A stretch of 64,000 bases of DNA, from assembly GCA_036785665.1 (NCBI GenBank), contig JAXIVJ010003334.1, positions 31,512 to 95,511 of the forward strand. The letters run 5' to 3'. Below the pieces are notes generated by a model. It saw only the letters and a list, made by a program, of their open reading frames with translations. It was not told the DNA's origin and searched no databases. This DNA comes from Chirona hameri (lineage: Eukaryota > Arthropoda > Thecostraca > Balanomorpha > Balanidae). Shown here one piece after another: positions 1-12,638 of the stretch. The position numbers were made by a program, and so were the translations under genes. How positions within the stretch are numbered: position 1 is the stretch's first letter; each line of letters begins with the position of its first letter.

Positions 1-420
1 CCGGCCGGGCGGGCGGGCGGGCGGGGCGGCACGTCACCGCCCGTGCCCTAATGAAGTGGCGCCACGCTCAATAACTACCCGCCGCCAATTCGGCCGAACA
101 TTACCGGCACCCACCGTAATTGGCCCAATGACGCGGCAGCCGGCGGCACCGCCCCCACCGCGCCGACGACCAATCCGCGGCCGACCTGCGCCGGCCGGCA
201 TTAGCGGCGACCAATGGGCGGCGGCGGCGCGCCGGCCGGAGGGGCGGGGCGGGGTGAGCGCGGCGCGAGCAGCGGTGAGCGGACGCGGGCAGGCGCGCCG
301 CGCCCGCTCAGACCGTGCCGTCGCGCCGCCGCGATCGCCGCCGCCGCCGCCGCTGCAGTGCCGCCCCGTCGCCGCCCGCGCCGCCACAGTGGAGGGTCCC
401 GGGCGACTTCGACACTCGAT
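1..420 (+). promoter_or_regulatory. CpG-island promoter region of the eyegone gene
   Basis: Very GC- and CpG-rich sequence directly upstream of the first coding exon, opening with a short GGGC tandem at 5-25. I see CCAAT-type boxes near 115-130 (both orientations), 169 and 209, and GC boxes (GGGGCGGGGCGGGG-like) near 240-253. No TATA box is evident. These are the usual marks of a TATA-less CpG-island promoter, so transcription probably starts between about 255 and 420. The exact start cannot be read from sequence. The open reading frame running through this region is most likely a by-product of base composition. Confidence 0.45.
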
Positions 421-424
421 CGAC

Positions 425-557
425 ATGCTGATTTCGGACGCTGCGCCGACGGCGGTCGGCGCCGCGCCGCCGGCGCCGTCGCCCTCGTGGAAGCTGACCC
501 CGCCGCGCACCGCAGCGCCACTGCCCGTGCACCCACTGCCCACCGCCCCGCACCCAG
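425..557 (+). CDS. eyg: eyegone coding exon 1 (N terminus)
   Basis: ATG at 425 (context gacATGc) opens 44 codons beginning MLISDAAPTAVG, rich in Pro and Ala, and ends at a donor CCCAG|GTACGG (557/558). It ends in phase 1. The next supported exon begins with exactly the two bases needed to finish a Gly codon, and the full transcript then has a length divisible by three. The frame is also open upstream with an ATG at 128, so a longer N terminus is possible. I recognise no conserved motif in this exon. Assignment rests on position, splice phase and the CpG-island context. Confidence 0.5.
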
Positions 558-3500
558 GTACGGTCCCAGCTGCACACGACACTCGGCACGGACACTCTGG
601 CACTTCTCCAGTGCATACCCTCAGCACAAATACTGGCTTGTCGAGCTTGGATTGTTATCCTAGCTCGCCAGTTAATTTTGTGGTGTTGCGATATGCTGAT
701 TTTGGTTTTGGTTTGAGAGTATTTCATACGTTTTTCCGGTTTTCTTTCATTGAATATCTGGCTGAATGCCTCACGGCAGCTTTGTCGAGTGGCAGTTCTC
801 CGTTCTACGGGGCAGTCATAATTCATGACATGAGCTTCTGATCCTGACAGTTACTCATTATCATAGTCAAGTCGCACCAGCTTATACTTATTGCATCTTA
901 AAACAGACGGTCTCTTCTCGTCACTCATTAGTTCTTTGCTCATTCTTCTTAAACCGTCTACGTCATTTTACCTTCCACGCAGAGCAGAGGTTCGGCTAGT
1001 TTCGGTACCATATTACACTTCCCGTATTTTCCGCTCGCTCCAGTCAGCTAGGTCCAGTTTCTGGGGATTCTCATGACGTCACAAAACCATATTTTCATGA
1101 CACCGCGAGCTTACCGCGTCGGCTGACCATTCTGGCACGAATCGCCGGAACCAGACCCGACGTACCGACCGCCAAACGGTCCTTTAAAGCGCTTCAGGCA
1201 AACTACATAAAAAATACCGAAATACTAGCCGTGAAATTACGTCTTTAAGATGACACTATCGGGCCATGTAAGAGTCAGTGCTGTCAGGACGTAGCGAGAA
1301 AACAAGATTAGCGTCCGCCACATATGTGGGTCTGGGGTATTTTTAACTCTGGGTACAGCTGACGGGAACACGAGCAGCTCTTACCAAACAAAACACGGCG
1401 AGAAAGAAGACGAAGATGAGAGCGGGAGAAAGTTAGAGATACCAGTCACAACCGATGAAGAGCACCCTAACTTGGCCAAATAACCAATGACGTGAGATGT
1501 CATTCGTTATCAGAACCGGAACGCGGCATATTAAGTGGGAAATCACTGGTAATTAAACACATTAGATAACGAGTTTTTCAGCGTGAGTGTCAGCACATGT
1601 GCAAATAGCCCCGCCTGCACGATTGGCTTACAGAGTCGTCAGGCGCGTATCGCTGTCATCTCGGCTCCAAATGACGCGGGATGCTTGTTTGCTGATCGCT
1701 CGCAAAACGGATCGAGTCGACCGGTTCGCGCGCGCGCGCCCGCCGGTCCATGATGGCACCCGAGATAGGCTGGGTGCCGCCGCCCGGCCCGCCCGCAAGC
1801 CCTTCCGGAATGTGCAGCATGGCTGGGTCTGAGAGATGTCTCTTGGCTTGGTAGCCTGGCTTGGCTTGGTGATATCAACAGGCGTGTAGTGAGGGAGCAT
1901 TATCGATTCAGTGTCAGAGGGATCAGATTCGCCAGAAATGACGGGCAGGCTAAATTAGTGTATTTTGGACTATTCTTGACGGGTTCAGTCAATATGCATT
2001 CGTGAGAAGTCATTGCATTATTAATGTTGGATTGATGGATGATGTAGTGCTTAAAATGTTTGGAGAAAGATAACACCATTTTCGTGAAACCTCCATGAGC
2101 AAGCAAATTCATTTTCCTCTGCCTACAAGCTGCTTCTGAAACATGGGCTATGCAGTGTTTCGTCCATGTCTCTCTGCAAACCAAACATTACTATCCTCCT
2201 TCTGCTACTTCTCTATACGCTTCTCTCCACTATAATACTCTACCGTTGTCCTCGGTAGAATTCGCAGGCTGCCAACTGCCCATACAGATACACTCTCTGC
2301 CCATACACAGTACACTCTCTGCCCATACAGATACACTCTCTGCCCATACACAGTACACTCTCTGCCCATAAACGTGTTCGGGTAAAACGAATGACCGTTT
2401 TATTTGCTTATCTCTACACCTCAGTCGTGTGTTCGGCCCCCGCACAATGTTTGAACAAATGGCAGAAATTACTGATCAAAATAAGACATGATCTGGATGC
2501 TTTCGGAACCACTTGTCTACTTCAATGATGAAGAACATAGTTGCCCCTTCCATTAACAAATGTACTGTGCAGCGGTGATTTTGCATGGTTTTTGGCTTTT
2601 GAAGATATTATGTCGCATTTTCGAAACGTGTTTTCACATGACACTAACCCTATTTATAGCGGCCAAGCCAATCGGTATCAGAAATGTTGGTCCAGAATCA
2701 GCTTTGCGTCACCATTTCGGATGTGGTGCTGTGATGTCGGCTGGATCTAACGAATTCTTTAGTGGATGCAGCATTGCTAATCACAACCTTGCTCAGAAAA
2801 GGCAAATCTGTTTGAATTGATATATTATTGAAAATGGTTTGTCAAATATGTCCAATTCAAACTATCAGAGGATATGCTTTCAAGTTGAAACACTCGAGGC
2901 ATACCTCCCTACCGATGCAGCCAAAAATAAAACATAGTGTGTTACCCTCTTTTCGGAGCTTATTATTTGCAAAATATGTCACCATGGCAACCGTTATAAC
3001 CTCCCTAAATCGTATAAGATGAGTCAGATAGGGACATGCTTTATTTTTCTACTTATAATGATTAATGGTACAGACAACGGGCAATTACACCAAATTTGAT
3101 TTTACTGAAAATAAATGCAGGAATTTTGGTGATCGATGGCTATGGACTCATGATTTTACATTTTATTGATCATTCTTCCATTAAAGTTGTTGTGATACCT
3201 GAACAGTGCGGGTGCAGAATACTGGCCAAATCTCGTGGTCAGCGTACTGACATTACAAACAATATTCGCTGTTAGTAAAACATTCCAAAGTGACTGCTTT
3301 GAGAATATGCGATATTTTCGTAATTTCGCACTCATTTAAATTCGATCAATGTCACGTATATTATCAAACCGCTACGTTTTGTCTTTTTGTTTCCAGCATA
3401 GTCCTCATCATGTGTCTGGCTCGTGCTACATAGTCATACTACTGTATACAAAAACAATACGTTTTACGGATACCTTAGGGGTTGCGAGTTAAAAAAAACT

Positions 3501-6500
3501 ATCGAACCGTCACCTCGTCCGTGGATTCCACTATGACTGGTCCTCTATCCACGGAGAGGACGGCCGTTCCAAAGTGTCAGCCGGCATTGTCACACGGTGC
3601 TGTCATCCAGCATTGTGACACACCGAGGCCGGGTGACACCGTCCTTTGTCCAAATATCGCCCCGCGATGTAGAAACTCGCGGCGCCCAACTGGGAGCCAT
3701 CGCGTTTGCGACACCCAGAACATGGGTGTTCGAATCAGTCGAAGCTAGTGGAATCTTTTTCAGAGGAGAGCAGTGTTGCCGCCTTGTAATGTGCTGGTAA
3801 TCATTTTCGACTCTCTTGTCATCCACCCATTACTACACCTCACACCTCGAACTGCTCAGTGATCTTTGCGTCGCAATTGAGTGTTAAACAAATTTTATTT
3901 CACCCCTTCCCTTGGGTGGAATCAGCGGCTTGGATTTGTTGCAACATACGTGAGAATATTGATGGCTGACATCGGTATTGGCCAGAATGCAAGTTGCGTT
4001 TTTTTAAAATTAATCCAACTTTATCTCCCGTTACCTTCAACCATTTCTGGTTGAAACACAGTGTTTGATTATTAGTTCAGCCGCATTTCGCTGTGTGTTC
4101 TAAAATGATAGTCGTTTTTAGATTATATTACAAAGTTAAGAAGAAAAGAGCGACTCTAGTTAATGCGCCAAAATAATAAAGGTTTACATTGCCTGCCACA
4201 AATTTAAAGGCAGGCCTCGCTAGTGCGTTAGTGAAATTGTAGTCACAATTGTTAATTAAAAAGGCAGCCAATTAGAGCAAAAGAGGCTATTAGGCCCCCC
4301 AAAACTAAAAAAGCTTTGTAAAAGGTTGCTTGAAAATTGCTCTTCTTTCGTCATTGGACTTGCATCCCAAATGCATGTATGTACAATGTACACTGTACAT
4401 GCGCTGTTCACAATTTTACACACATTTATGCAGAGTAACTGAAACTACATTTGCCGGTCCAGTGAATTCTTTCTGCAGCCTCTATGACCTTCAGCACATG
4501 TTTCGCAGAATAACGTTATCAGCAGCAGGAATAATGATCACGCTGCCGCGGTCCCTGCTCGACGGAAGCGACCATCATGCGCCTGACGCGTTTTGTGCTG
4601 GCGGCAGTCGGCCGAGAGTGCCGACATTGCCGAGCCTGTGTTCGCGTCGGGCGCCACGTCTGTCAGCGGCACAGGGCGACTCGCAACGAGCTTTTGAGAA
4701 CTATAAGCATATGAAGAACTTTCAGCTTCAGGCTCAGAGCTTCGCCTAGCAGAGCTCTCCGGAGCCACGGGCTGGAGCTGTCAAAGCTCGGAGCTGTCAC
4801 AGCTTCTGGATTGATGCGATGCTTCACTGCTTCTGCTGTAACCGTACTACGCACAGCTGTCTGCGGGGCCTCCTGTAAGGGATTTTCACTGGGGGGCACG
4901 CCGATTTTTCAATGATGGGCAGCTATGTCCCAAATCGTGCTGTATTGTCTATTTGTATTATTGTACAATATTTTTCACGAACAGGACAATCATTTTATGT
5001 AACATGATGTATTGCAATAATTTTGTCTGATCCTAGGTCATATAGAGAGATGTGGATAACAGAAGATTGGCGCGGAATGCCTTAACCCGCGTCCCGAGCA
5101 CTGTCAGGGGTTCGCACCAACCACGAACTGCCGGGGGAGGGGACCCCCCCCCCCCCCCCCAAGATCTCGAAAAACACGCAACGAAGCGACAAGTGAAAGA
5201 CGTTGTTAGATAGCCCGAGACAAGCTCTATCGAAAGTATATCGGTCTTTCTTAGGGGTCAAGTCAATAATGAGGTCACCAGAGGTCACCAAAGGCCAAAT
5301 TTCGGCTATATATGAGTGCCCTTTCTAAAACCGTCTATATCTCGATAACTAAAAGAGTTAGCGACGCGCCAAAAAAAGGATAAGCAAGATAATTGAATAT
5401 TCTTTCAATATAGTTGCATTAAAAGTTACCTCAGATCAATAGTTAGGTCGAGATAATGCATTAAATTTGAAACATTCTCAAAATCGCCGAATTATTTTGA
5501 AGAAATAACATTTGATAGAAACATTATAGAGTAAAACATATTTCACCATTGTATTTGTCTCATCGATACGCATCGAATGATATTATCATCGAACATTTAA
5601 AATAAATGACATAGGTAAAGCATACTTAATAGCTCAAACAGTGACACATTTTTTCTTTGGAACTCATAAGCCGGTTAGTTTTAAAGACACGACTTCAAGT
5701 CCTTTACGCACATTCACCGTGCTAGTCACCATCATATATCTTAAGGTTTTTGAAGTCCTCATCAGCTTATATTTTGTAATGAATTGTTTCTGAAATTTTC
5801 CCTTATACATGGTGTTAAAATTGTATTTCGTATCAGTAAATGCGTAAGTTTCGATCGAATTTCAATCGTTTTGGGCATGACCCCGATGCCCCCCCCCCCC
5901 CCAGCAATGGCCCCCGCCTCTGGCTATGGTCCTCGACTGGTCTTAACAGACCTTGTGCTGGTCTGAGAAGGTCCATACCATGCCTGATATGACCTTGCGT
6001 ATTGGCCTACTAACCGGTTTTTCTTCTATGAAATTCTACCTTTTGGGGACGGGCCCACTTAAGATGTTATGGGGAGCAAAATAGTATGTTTGCCTCCCCA
6101 ATTGCCTGAGTGGTGGACAGCAGCTCCCCTGCCTCCTCTTCCACCGGCCCTGGATTCGATCCACCATACCTACCCACCTGAACCCAAAAGACCCAAAACC
6201 CAAAACTATGAACTACAGGTATGTCTCCGGCTCTGGATCCAGTTAACTTAATACACGAGATACTGTGTGTCTATTTTGCCTCCTCTCTTTACTTCGCAGT
6301 ATTTCGCTGACTAGGAATTGCCAGTATCGTTACCAAACTTTCAGTACCCCTCTGAGACCAACCGAGGGCCCTCTTGTGTCGCCGTAGGGCCCTCTGAAGT
6401 CTGAAAGAGGACCTCCAGATCGTCCTAGGCCCCTCTCAGGTCCGACAGAAGCCATCTCAGACCGACCCGAAGGCCCTCTCAAACGGACCAAGGGACCTCT

Positions 6501-9500
6501 CAGGCCAACATAAGGCGCTCTCAGATTTGGAAAATACCGTCTCGGATCAGCCGCAGGCTCTCAGGCTAGCTAAGGCCCTCCTAGACTGGCCCAGGGCCTC
6601 TCAAACCGGCCTATGCAACTCTCAGGTTGTCTATAAAATGCCGAGGGCCTTTTTAGGTCGGTCGAGTTCTCTTGTGACCCGTCTGGGACCTCTTTGACCA
6701 AGCTCCCAGGTAGGTCTGTGAAATGCCTTCTCAGACCGGCCGAGGACATATGACCGGTCACTGAGGGCATAGGACCCAGGGCACTGTAAAAGCCTGACCG
6801 AGGCCTCTTTCTGACCAGTTGAAATACCTTATCAAGACCCGCCGATGGCTTCCTTAGGTCTCTGACCGGCTGACCACAGGAAGGGGCCACAGTCTCAAAA
6901 AATGTCCCGACGCCTAGGAGATTGTTCCCCCCCTCTAAAACTACAATCCGCCGCCAATGGTCGAACCGAATGTCGAAAAAATGTCAGCTATCAGTCCAGC
7001 ATCACAGATCACTGCCCGTCGCCCCTACCAAACATGCTGCGTAACTGTCAGGAGATGGGATGAGATCGTGAAATTGCTTATATTGTCAGAACACCAGTCG
7101 AATAGGTACTTTTCCGCACTAAAACTGAAGTGGTATTTCTGAACAAATTACCATCGAGTCGTATTCACTTAGTTAACCGTTCTTTTCCTTTAGATCTGCG
7201 CCAATTGAATGTTTTCTTTCTTTCTTTCGCCGATTCGAGTATGTCGTTTTTATACAGACACGATGACAATTACCTGCCCCCCCCCCCCCCCCCACCAGTG
7301 ACCCGATTTCAGCTCGACTGGGGGGGGGGGCGGCTTCACCGGGGGGGGGCTTCACGGGGGGGGGGGGGCTGCGGCCCCTTCCCCCAGTTAATATGTTAGA
7401 GGAGGCCCTGGCTGGCTGCTCGCTGGTGTTGGCTGCTCACGGCGATAAAGTACTTGTAGTTTTGAGTTAAAAATTGAATGGTTCCTAGTCAAACCTAGAA
7501 GAATGGCTGAACGACATTATCGCTACGATTATCTTGCACAATCAGCACTCCATCTTTTTTGTCGAACAGTTCAGTCAATTCAATGTCACGCTCAATCCGC
7601 TAAATTGCACGCATGATTGGTTTTACATACATATGAGGTTGACATTTAGGTGAAGTTTCTCGGTATAAGCCAGCTCATGAGGATATTCGCGGCGCTTTGT
7701 ACGAGCAATGTTGGCGATTAACGGAAAGCAAACTTAACCAGCAGGCAGCCTGTATTGGAAGTGAGTCATTCACCGCACAGAGGAATTTGCTGCCGGTTCC
7801 TGACGAGTGTCGGGTCTTAGCCGGTCTGTGTCAGACAGGAATGTGCAGCCATTGAAGAGAATCAGTCGGAGGCAGCCATTTTGTTTGGTGATAACGGGAA
7901 ATGACCATTAGTGTTGGAGGTCCCTCGCAATAGGATTAGTTTGGCTGTAGCCCTTTGCATAGGAATAAGGATTTAATCAAGAGTGTGGGGGAATCCAGAG
8001 AAGTCTGAAGACATGTAAAGTTTTAACGCAGAACAAAAAAAAAACATTGTGTGTTCCCTCGCAGATTATATACCATCCTTCAAAATGCAGAAGAATGTAT
8101 TATATTATGGCATGCATAGGCGTAGGAACAGGGGGTGGGGTGGGGTGGGGGGGGGGGCATAGCCCCCTCACTTTTCGGCCATTTTTTTTGGCTAAAATCT
8201 TTAGTTTTGCTTGGTGAGAAACGTTTTTGATGGCAAAAGGTTTGCCAAGACGAGAACAGCCCAAATCTGCAAAGAAATCTTCCATAGGGCGGTTGGGGTT
8301 CTCTCAAAACGAGATCACAGTTTCACTGCCCCCCCCCCCCCACACACACACACTTTTCGTGACGTTCCTACGTTCCTGATTGCATGGTAGGTCAAAGCCA
8401 CCCTCTCAGAATTAACTAGGTCGTCCTCTGGTTTGCAGTTTATATTAAATCTGGTTCACAGGTGAGTGTCGAGCAGTTCGCATAGGAACAGCCTCTCAGT
8501 GGCACCTGTGACGTCACTACATTGGCCGCGGCGTGTGTAACCCCGTTGTAACCCCGTTGTTGCTGTGTTGCAGGCGCAATTCCGCCGCAGCTGCGGGAGC
8601 TTTACAGCTCGCACGGCCTCTCGCAGATGTCGCAGATCTCACAGATGTCTCAGATGTCGCAAATGTCTCCGGCGCGGCTGCTCGAGCTGAATCGGTACAC
8701 AATGAGGCCGTACGACCTCGCTCAGCAGATGATCAGCCAGCAAACGGCCGTCACCAAACTGCTCAGTAAGTTCACATGTCTCAGATGTCGCAAATGTCTC
8801 CGGCACGGCTTCTCGAGCTGAATCGGTACACAATGAGGCCGTACGACCTCGCTAAGCAGATGATCAGCCAGCAGACGGCCGTCACCAAGCTGCTCAGTAA
8901 GTTTGCAGCTTCTGTAGTTCGCTTTATGCCGCTTAACTTCAGCTGCCATACGTGGGCTACACCAGGGTGGCGTTATTTCCCCACTATTTTTCATGGATCA
9001 TAGAAGCTTGTGATAGTTGATGCAGAAATAATGCAACAATCGTGTGGACCTCTCCGACAACTATCTGTGTGTGCGTTTTCCAAAGCTCATTCAGCATGCT
9101 AAACCACAGCTACGTCACGGGTGAGCGCCCCTCGGAGTATCGATGCTGCGTGGACCGTCAGTCAGTGTTTATTCAATCCAGTCGACGCAGTCTCAGTCCA
9201 CTAACATCGCGATGATGGGTGTGTTTTGGTTGTGTACTGAACGGGCGGCTGCTCAGTCGGATGACGCCTTTTTGAAAGGCTTCAAAGCACGACGCACCCC
9301 GCTCGGGGACGTTTGACAGCTGAATGGTTATTCGCAATCAAGGATGTAAACTTTTGCGTCAAGGGAATGCTCAAGCCGCGAAGTGGTGTGCATCTAAAGT
9401 ACCTCGGCCACCGATAACCTCGTATTTGCCCATGATTAGGCTCGTGACGATGCGCAAAAGAAATGATGCAGCAAACTGCAGATTGGCACTGTAAGCTCGC

Positions 9501-12500
9501 AATCATCGCCGATAAGTGACACTCTGCAAGCGAAGAGCGAGTCCCAGACACGCCTCGGAGCCTAGGTGCGAAGGTGTTGGTGACTTTGTAAACTGTTCAG
9601 GCATGTCGGTAACATAAAAACTATTATCTTATAAGTAAGCGCGGACCATGTTAGGAGGAGAGAGGAGTATGTTTCAGTTAAATTCGCAATTCAGAGTCAG
9701 CGAGGCTTCTGCAGGATTAACAACATTCAGAAAATGTCGATATCATTTTAAAATTAGGATCTAGTTCTTTCCCACTCCATCCTACAACAAGTAATTGGAT
9801 TTGTCAGAGGAAAATCATTAAGTCAAAAAGGTTACGTAAACCATCGTTGAGCAGTGTGCGAAACAGCGTGCTTCAATCGGGTTGACATGACATCGGTCGC
9901 GAGGGACGAAAAGGTGGCGTTATGTTATTCGCCACAGCCAGTGTGCCGTGCGTCACAAACCGCATTAATGCACTACCCCGCGGCACTGTACCGGGGCTGA
10001 TTACAGTCACCAGGGGAACACAGGGGAACCTTGAATCACCAGGGGAACACAGCTCTACGTGTGTCCACATACACAACCAACAGGGGGCGCCACTTCCCTG
10101 CGGTCGCATCGCACTAAAGAATGCATCCCATGCGCGACATGCGCTGGACAGGCGGCGCACGGACCGGTCATTTTACCCTGCGCGCGCGCGCGCGTCCGAC
10201 GGACACCATTCGTCTTGTGTGTCGCGTGCAGCTGACGGCTGGCGCACCGCCTGGCTGCTGCTGATGATTATCACTATACGAATCGCGTCTGGGTCACTGC
10301 TATTGGATAGGAAAAGTCGGCATGGACCGGGCTAGACGGCCTGTTCAGATATGAGTTGTGCAAAGTTCTGTCACGGTCGTATGGGGGACGTTTGACCTGA
10401 ATGCACGATTTTGCTGACAAAATATGGCGATAGATATACAAACATACATTTTGCTGGTGTATGTTAGTGATTGCGTTAAGCTTGAGTTGTTTATCGTGGG
10501 TGTTGAACACGATTTGATCAAATCCACGTATCAGGAAAACAGTTTGGTGGTTACCTCGAAATGGAAGGTCATGTTATTGCCACTTTGCTTTGGTTCAAAA
10601 TAAAAAGCCATACCAGACTTACGCATCTGAAGTCGAGTTTAATAAGATTAAACATGGATCTGATGGGTATCCGATCTGAATGGAACACACTTTAAACAAA
10701 ACTTTTGCTCCTGAAATATGTCTTCAGCCTTTTGAAAGCACAATCCGTCGTCGTGGTCTCCGTCTGTAGATCCCATTCTAAACAGGTACGCTCCGCCGAT
10801 AATCCCGCGATGACGCGCTGTGGTGCCTTCTTGACTGACGTACTGTGATCCTTCTCCTTTACTGATGTGCTGTGAAGGCTCCATTGGTGACGTTGTGATG
10901 CCTCCTTTAGTGACCTTTAGTGACGATACCTCCTATCCCGACTGACGCCTCTTCCCCCGCTTCTCCCCAGGCGTCATCCCGACTGACGCCTCTTCCTCAT
11001 GCTTCTCCTCAGGCGGCTCGCTGCGGCCAGCGGGCGTCATCGGCGGCAGCAAGCCTAAGGTGGCCACGCCTCAGGTGGTGAACAAGATCGAACAGTACAA
11101 GCGAGAGAACCCGACAATCTTCGCCTGGGAGATCAGGGAGAAGCTGGTGGCCGATGGTGAGTACCGTTGGTTCGAACTCAGACTCAGACTCAGACTCAGA
11201 CTCAGACTCAGACTCAGACTCGGCTGAGAACTCCGGCGAACAATGGGAACAGTTCGGAAGTCTTGGTTTATATTTAATTGTTATCTGTTCCATAACATCG
11301 TCAAATTTCGTTGGGGAAGTGCAGAACTGCAGACCAAACTGGATTTGGACTAGCCGTACCCAAAATACCTCACTGTCGCCCAAGGTATAAGAATGCATCA
11401 TTAATTCTCCTGACATTGGATTAAAGGTGTTTTCAATCCAGTTGAATAAATTTATCAATTAATCAATACATTTCCTAAAGTAAGACATTGTATAGACCAT
11501 ATTGACATGTAGACTCGAATGTCGAGCAAATTTTACTGCTTTCTGCTTGCATGCCGATTATAATTAATATCGCATGCGTGCACCGTTTTGGGGCCGAACG
11601 GAGCTAATCAATACTCCATGTATCTAAAAAATATCAGTCCTTTTGAACTATTTCTGAGCCTCTATTCATCACAATAGAGGCTTTAATGTTAGCTGTCAAT
11701 AACACCACATTATGATGTGGATGCTGGTCACTACACCTGACGACAACTTTATTTTAAGCATGCATGAGTGGCTGCTCGGCCAATCACGTAGATATCTGTG
11801 TTTATTTCCCTACAACAATGCATTGTTTTCTGCAACACAAAAATACTTTGCCTGAGTTTGCAGCAAACGCTGCAGCTAAAGAAGCGTTCTCAGACGATGA
11901 CAGCAGCTTGGTTCGAGGAGCTCAAATGACGTTTGGTGCACACAAAATACAACTATTTACCTATTATTTCTCCTCATGCATCTTTTAATACGCTTGGATG
12001 AACCACCATGCAAATATGAACATTTCACTTTGGGTGAGATAATTGTTTATACCACTCAGCATTTACTTCAACACGTCTTGACATTGCAATCAGTCTGAAC
12101 CTCAATACTCTGCCTTGAAAAAACGAACTAGGTCACACAATATGCTCCCACGATTTCACCACAAAGACAAATTAACTCTAAACAATACACCTACCTATTC
12201 CCAAACGTGAACTCTCATTTCCGCACGAGCGACCAACACACCTTCTCCAACAGAGCCGTACAATATCCACCATCCAAGCGAATAAGGAGAGTGGATTACG
12301 AATTACCCTAGTTAATCATCCGAGCGCTGGTGTTGGCGTCTGATAGCCCTGCGCGTCTTACAAACGACCCTGCGCCGCCGCCGCGTCCTGCTGCGCGATT
12401 TTCTCACCTCACGGCCAGCCGTCTGTCGTAAATTGGTGTACGCCGCCGCCGTCATCAGTTATGGATCGAAAAGGATAATTACGGCACGCTCAGCTACCGT

Positions 12501-12606
12501 TACGACACGCGCAGAGAATGGCGGCGGAGATTGTCTGCAGGGCCGCGCTGCTACGCCGCCACCGCCGCCACCGCCGCCACCGCCGCCACCGCCGCCGCCA
12601 CCGCCA

Positions 12607-12638
<32 letters not shown>

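Larger units (their letters stand above)
558..8573 (+). other. eyegone intron 1 (8.0 kb)
   Basis: No further gene seen. 641-5080 is mostly unique, moderately AT-rich sequence, apart from a small GC-dinucleotide run at 1730-1745 and a short tandem repeat at 2277-2370. 5082-8573 carries an AGGTCA-family fragment, poly-C/poly-G tracts (5142-5160, 5889-5902, 7278-7380), a degenerate minisatellite (6345-6890) and one hAT-like MITE (8115-8378). Short open frames here show no recognisable domain. Confidence 0.6.
8766..11012 (+). other. eyegone intron 2 (2.2 kb)
   Basis: Holds the tandem exon-2 copy at its 5' end and the duplicated acceptor at its 3' end. Between them (8930-10930) is largely unique sequence with a GC-dinucleotide run at 10181-10193. 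No other gene seen. Confidence 0.7.

Noticed and set aside
56..841. A 261-codon protein at the window start
   Set aside because: Open frame through a CpG island; only the segment 425-557 fits the eyegone gene by splice phase.
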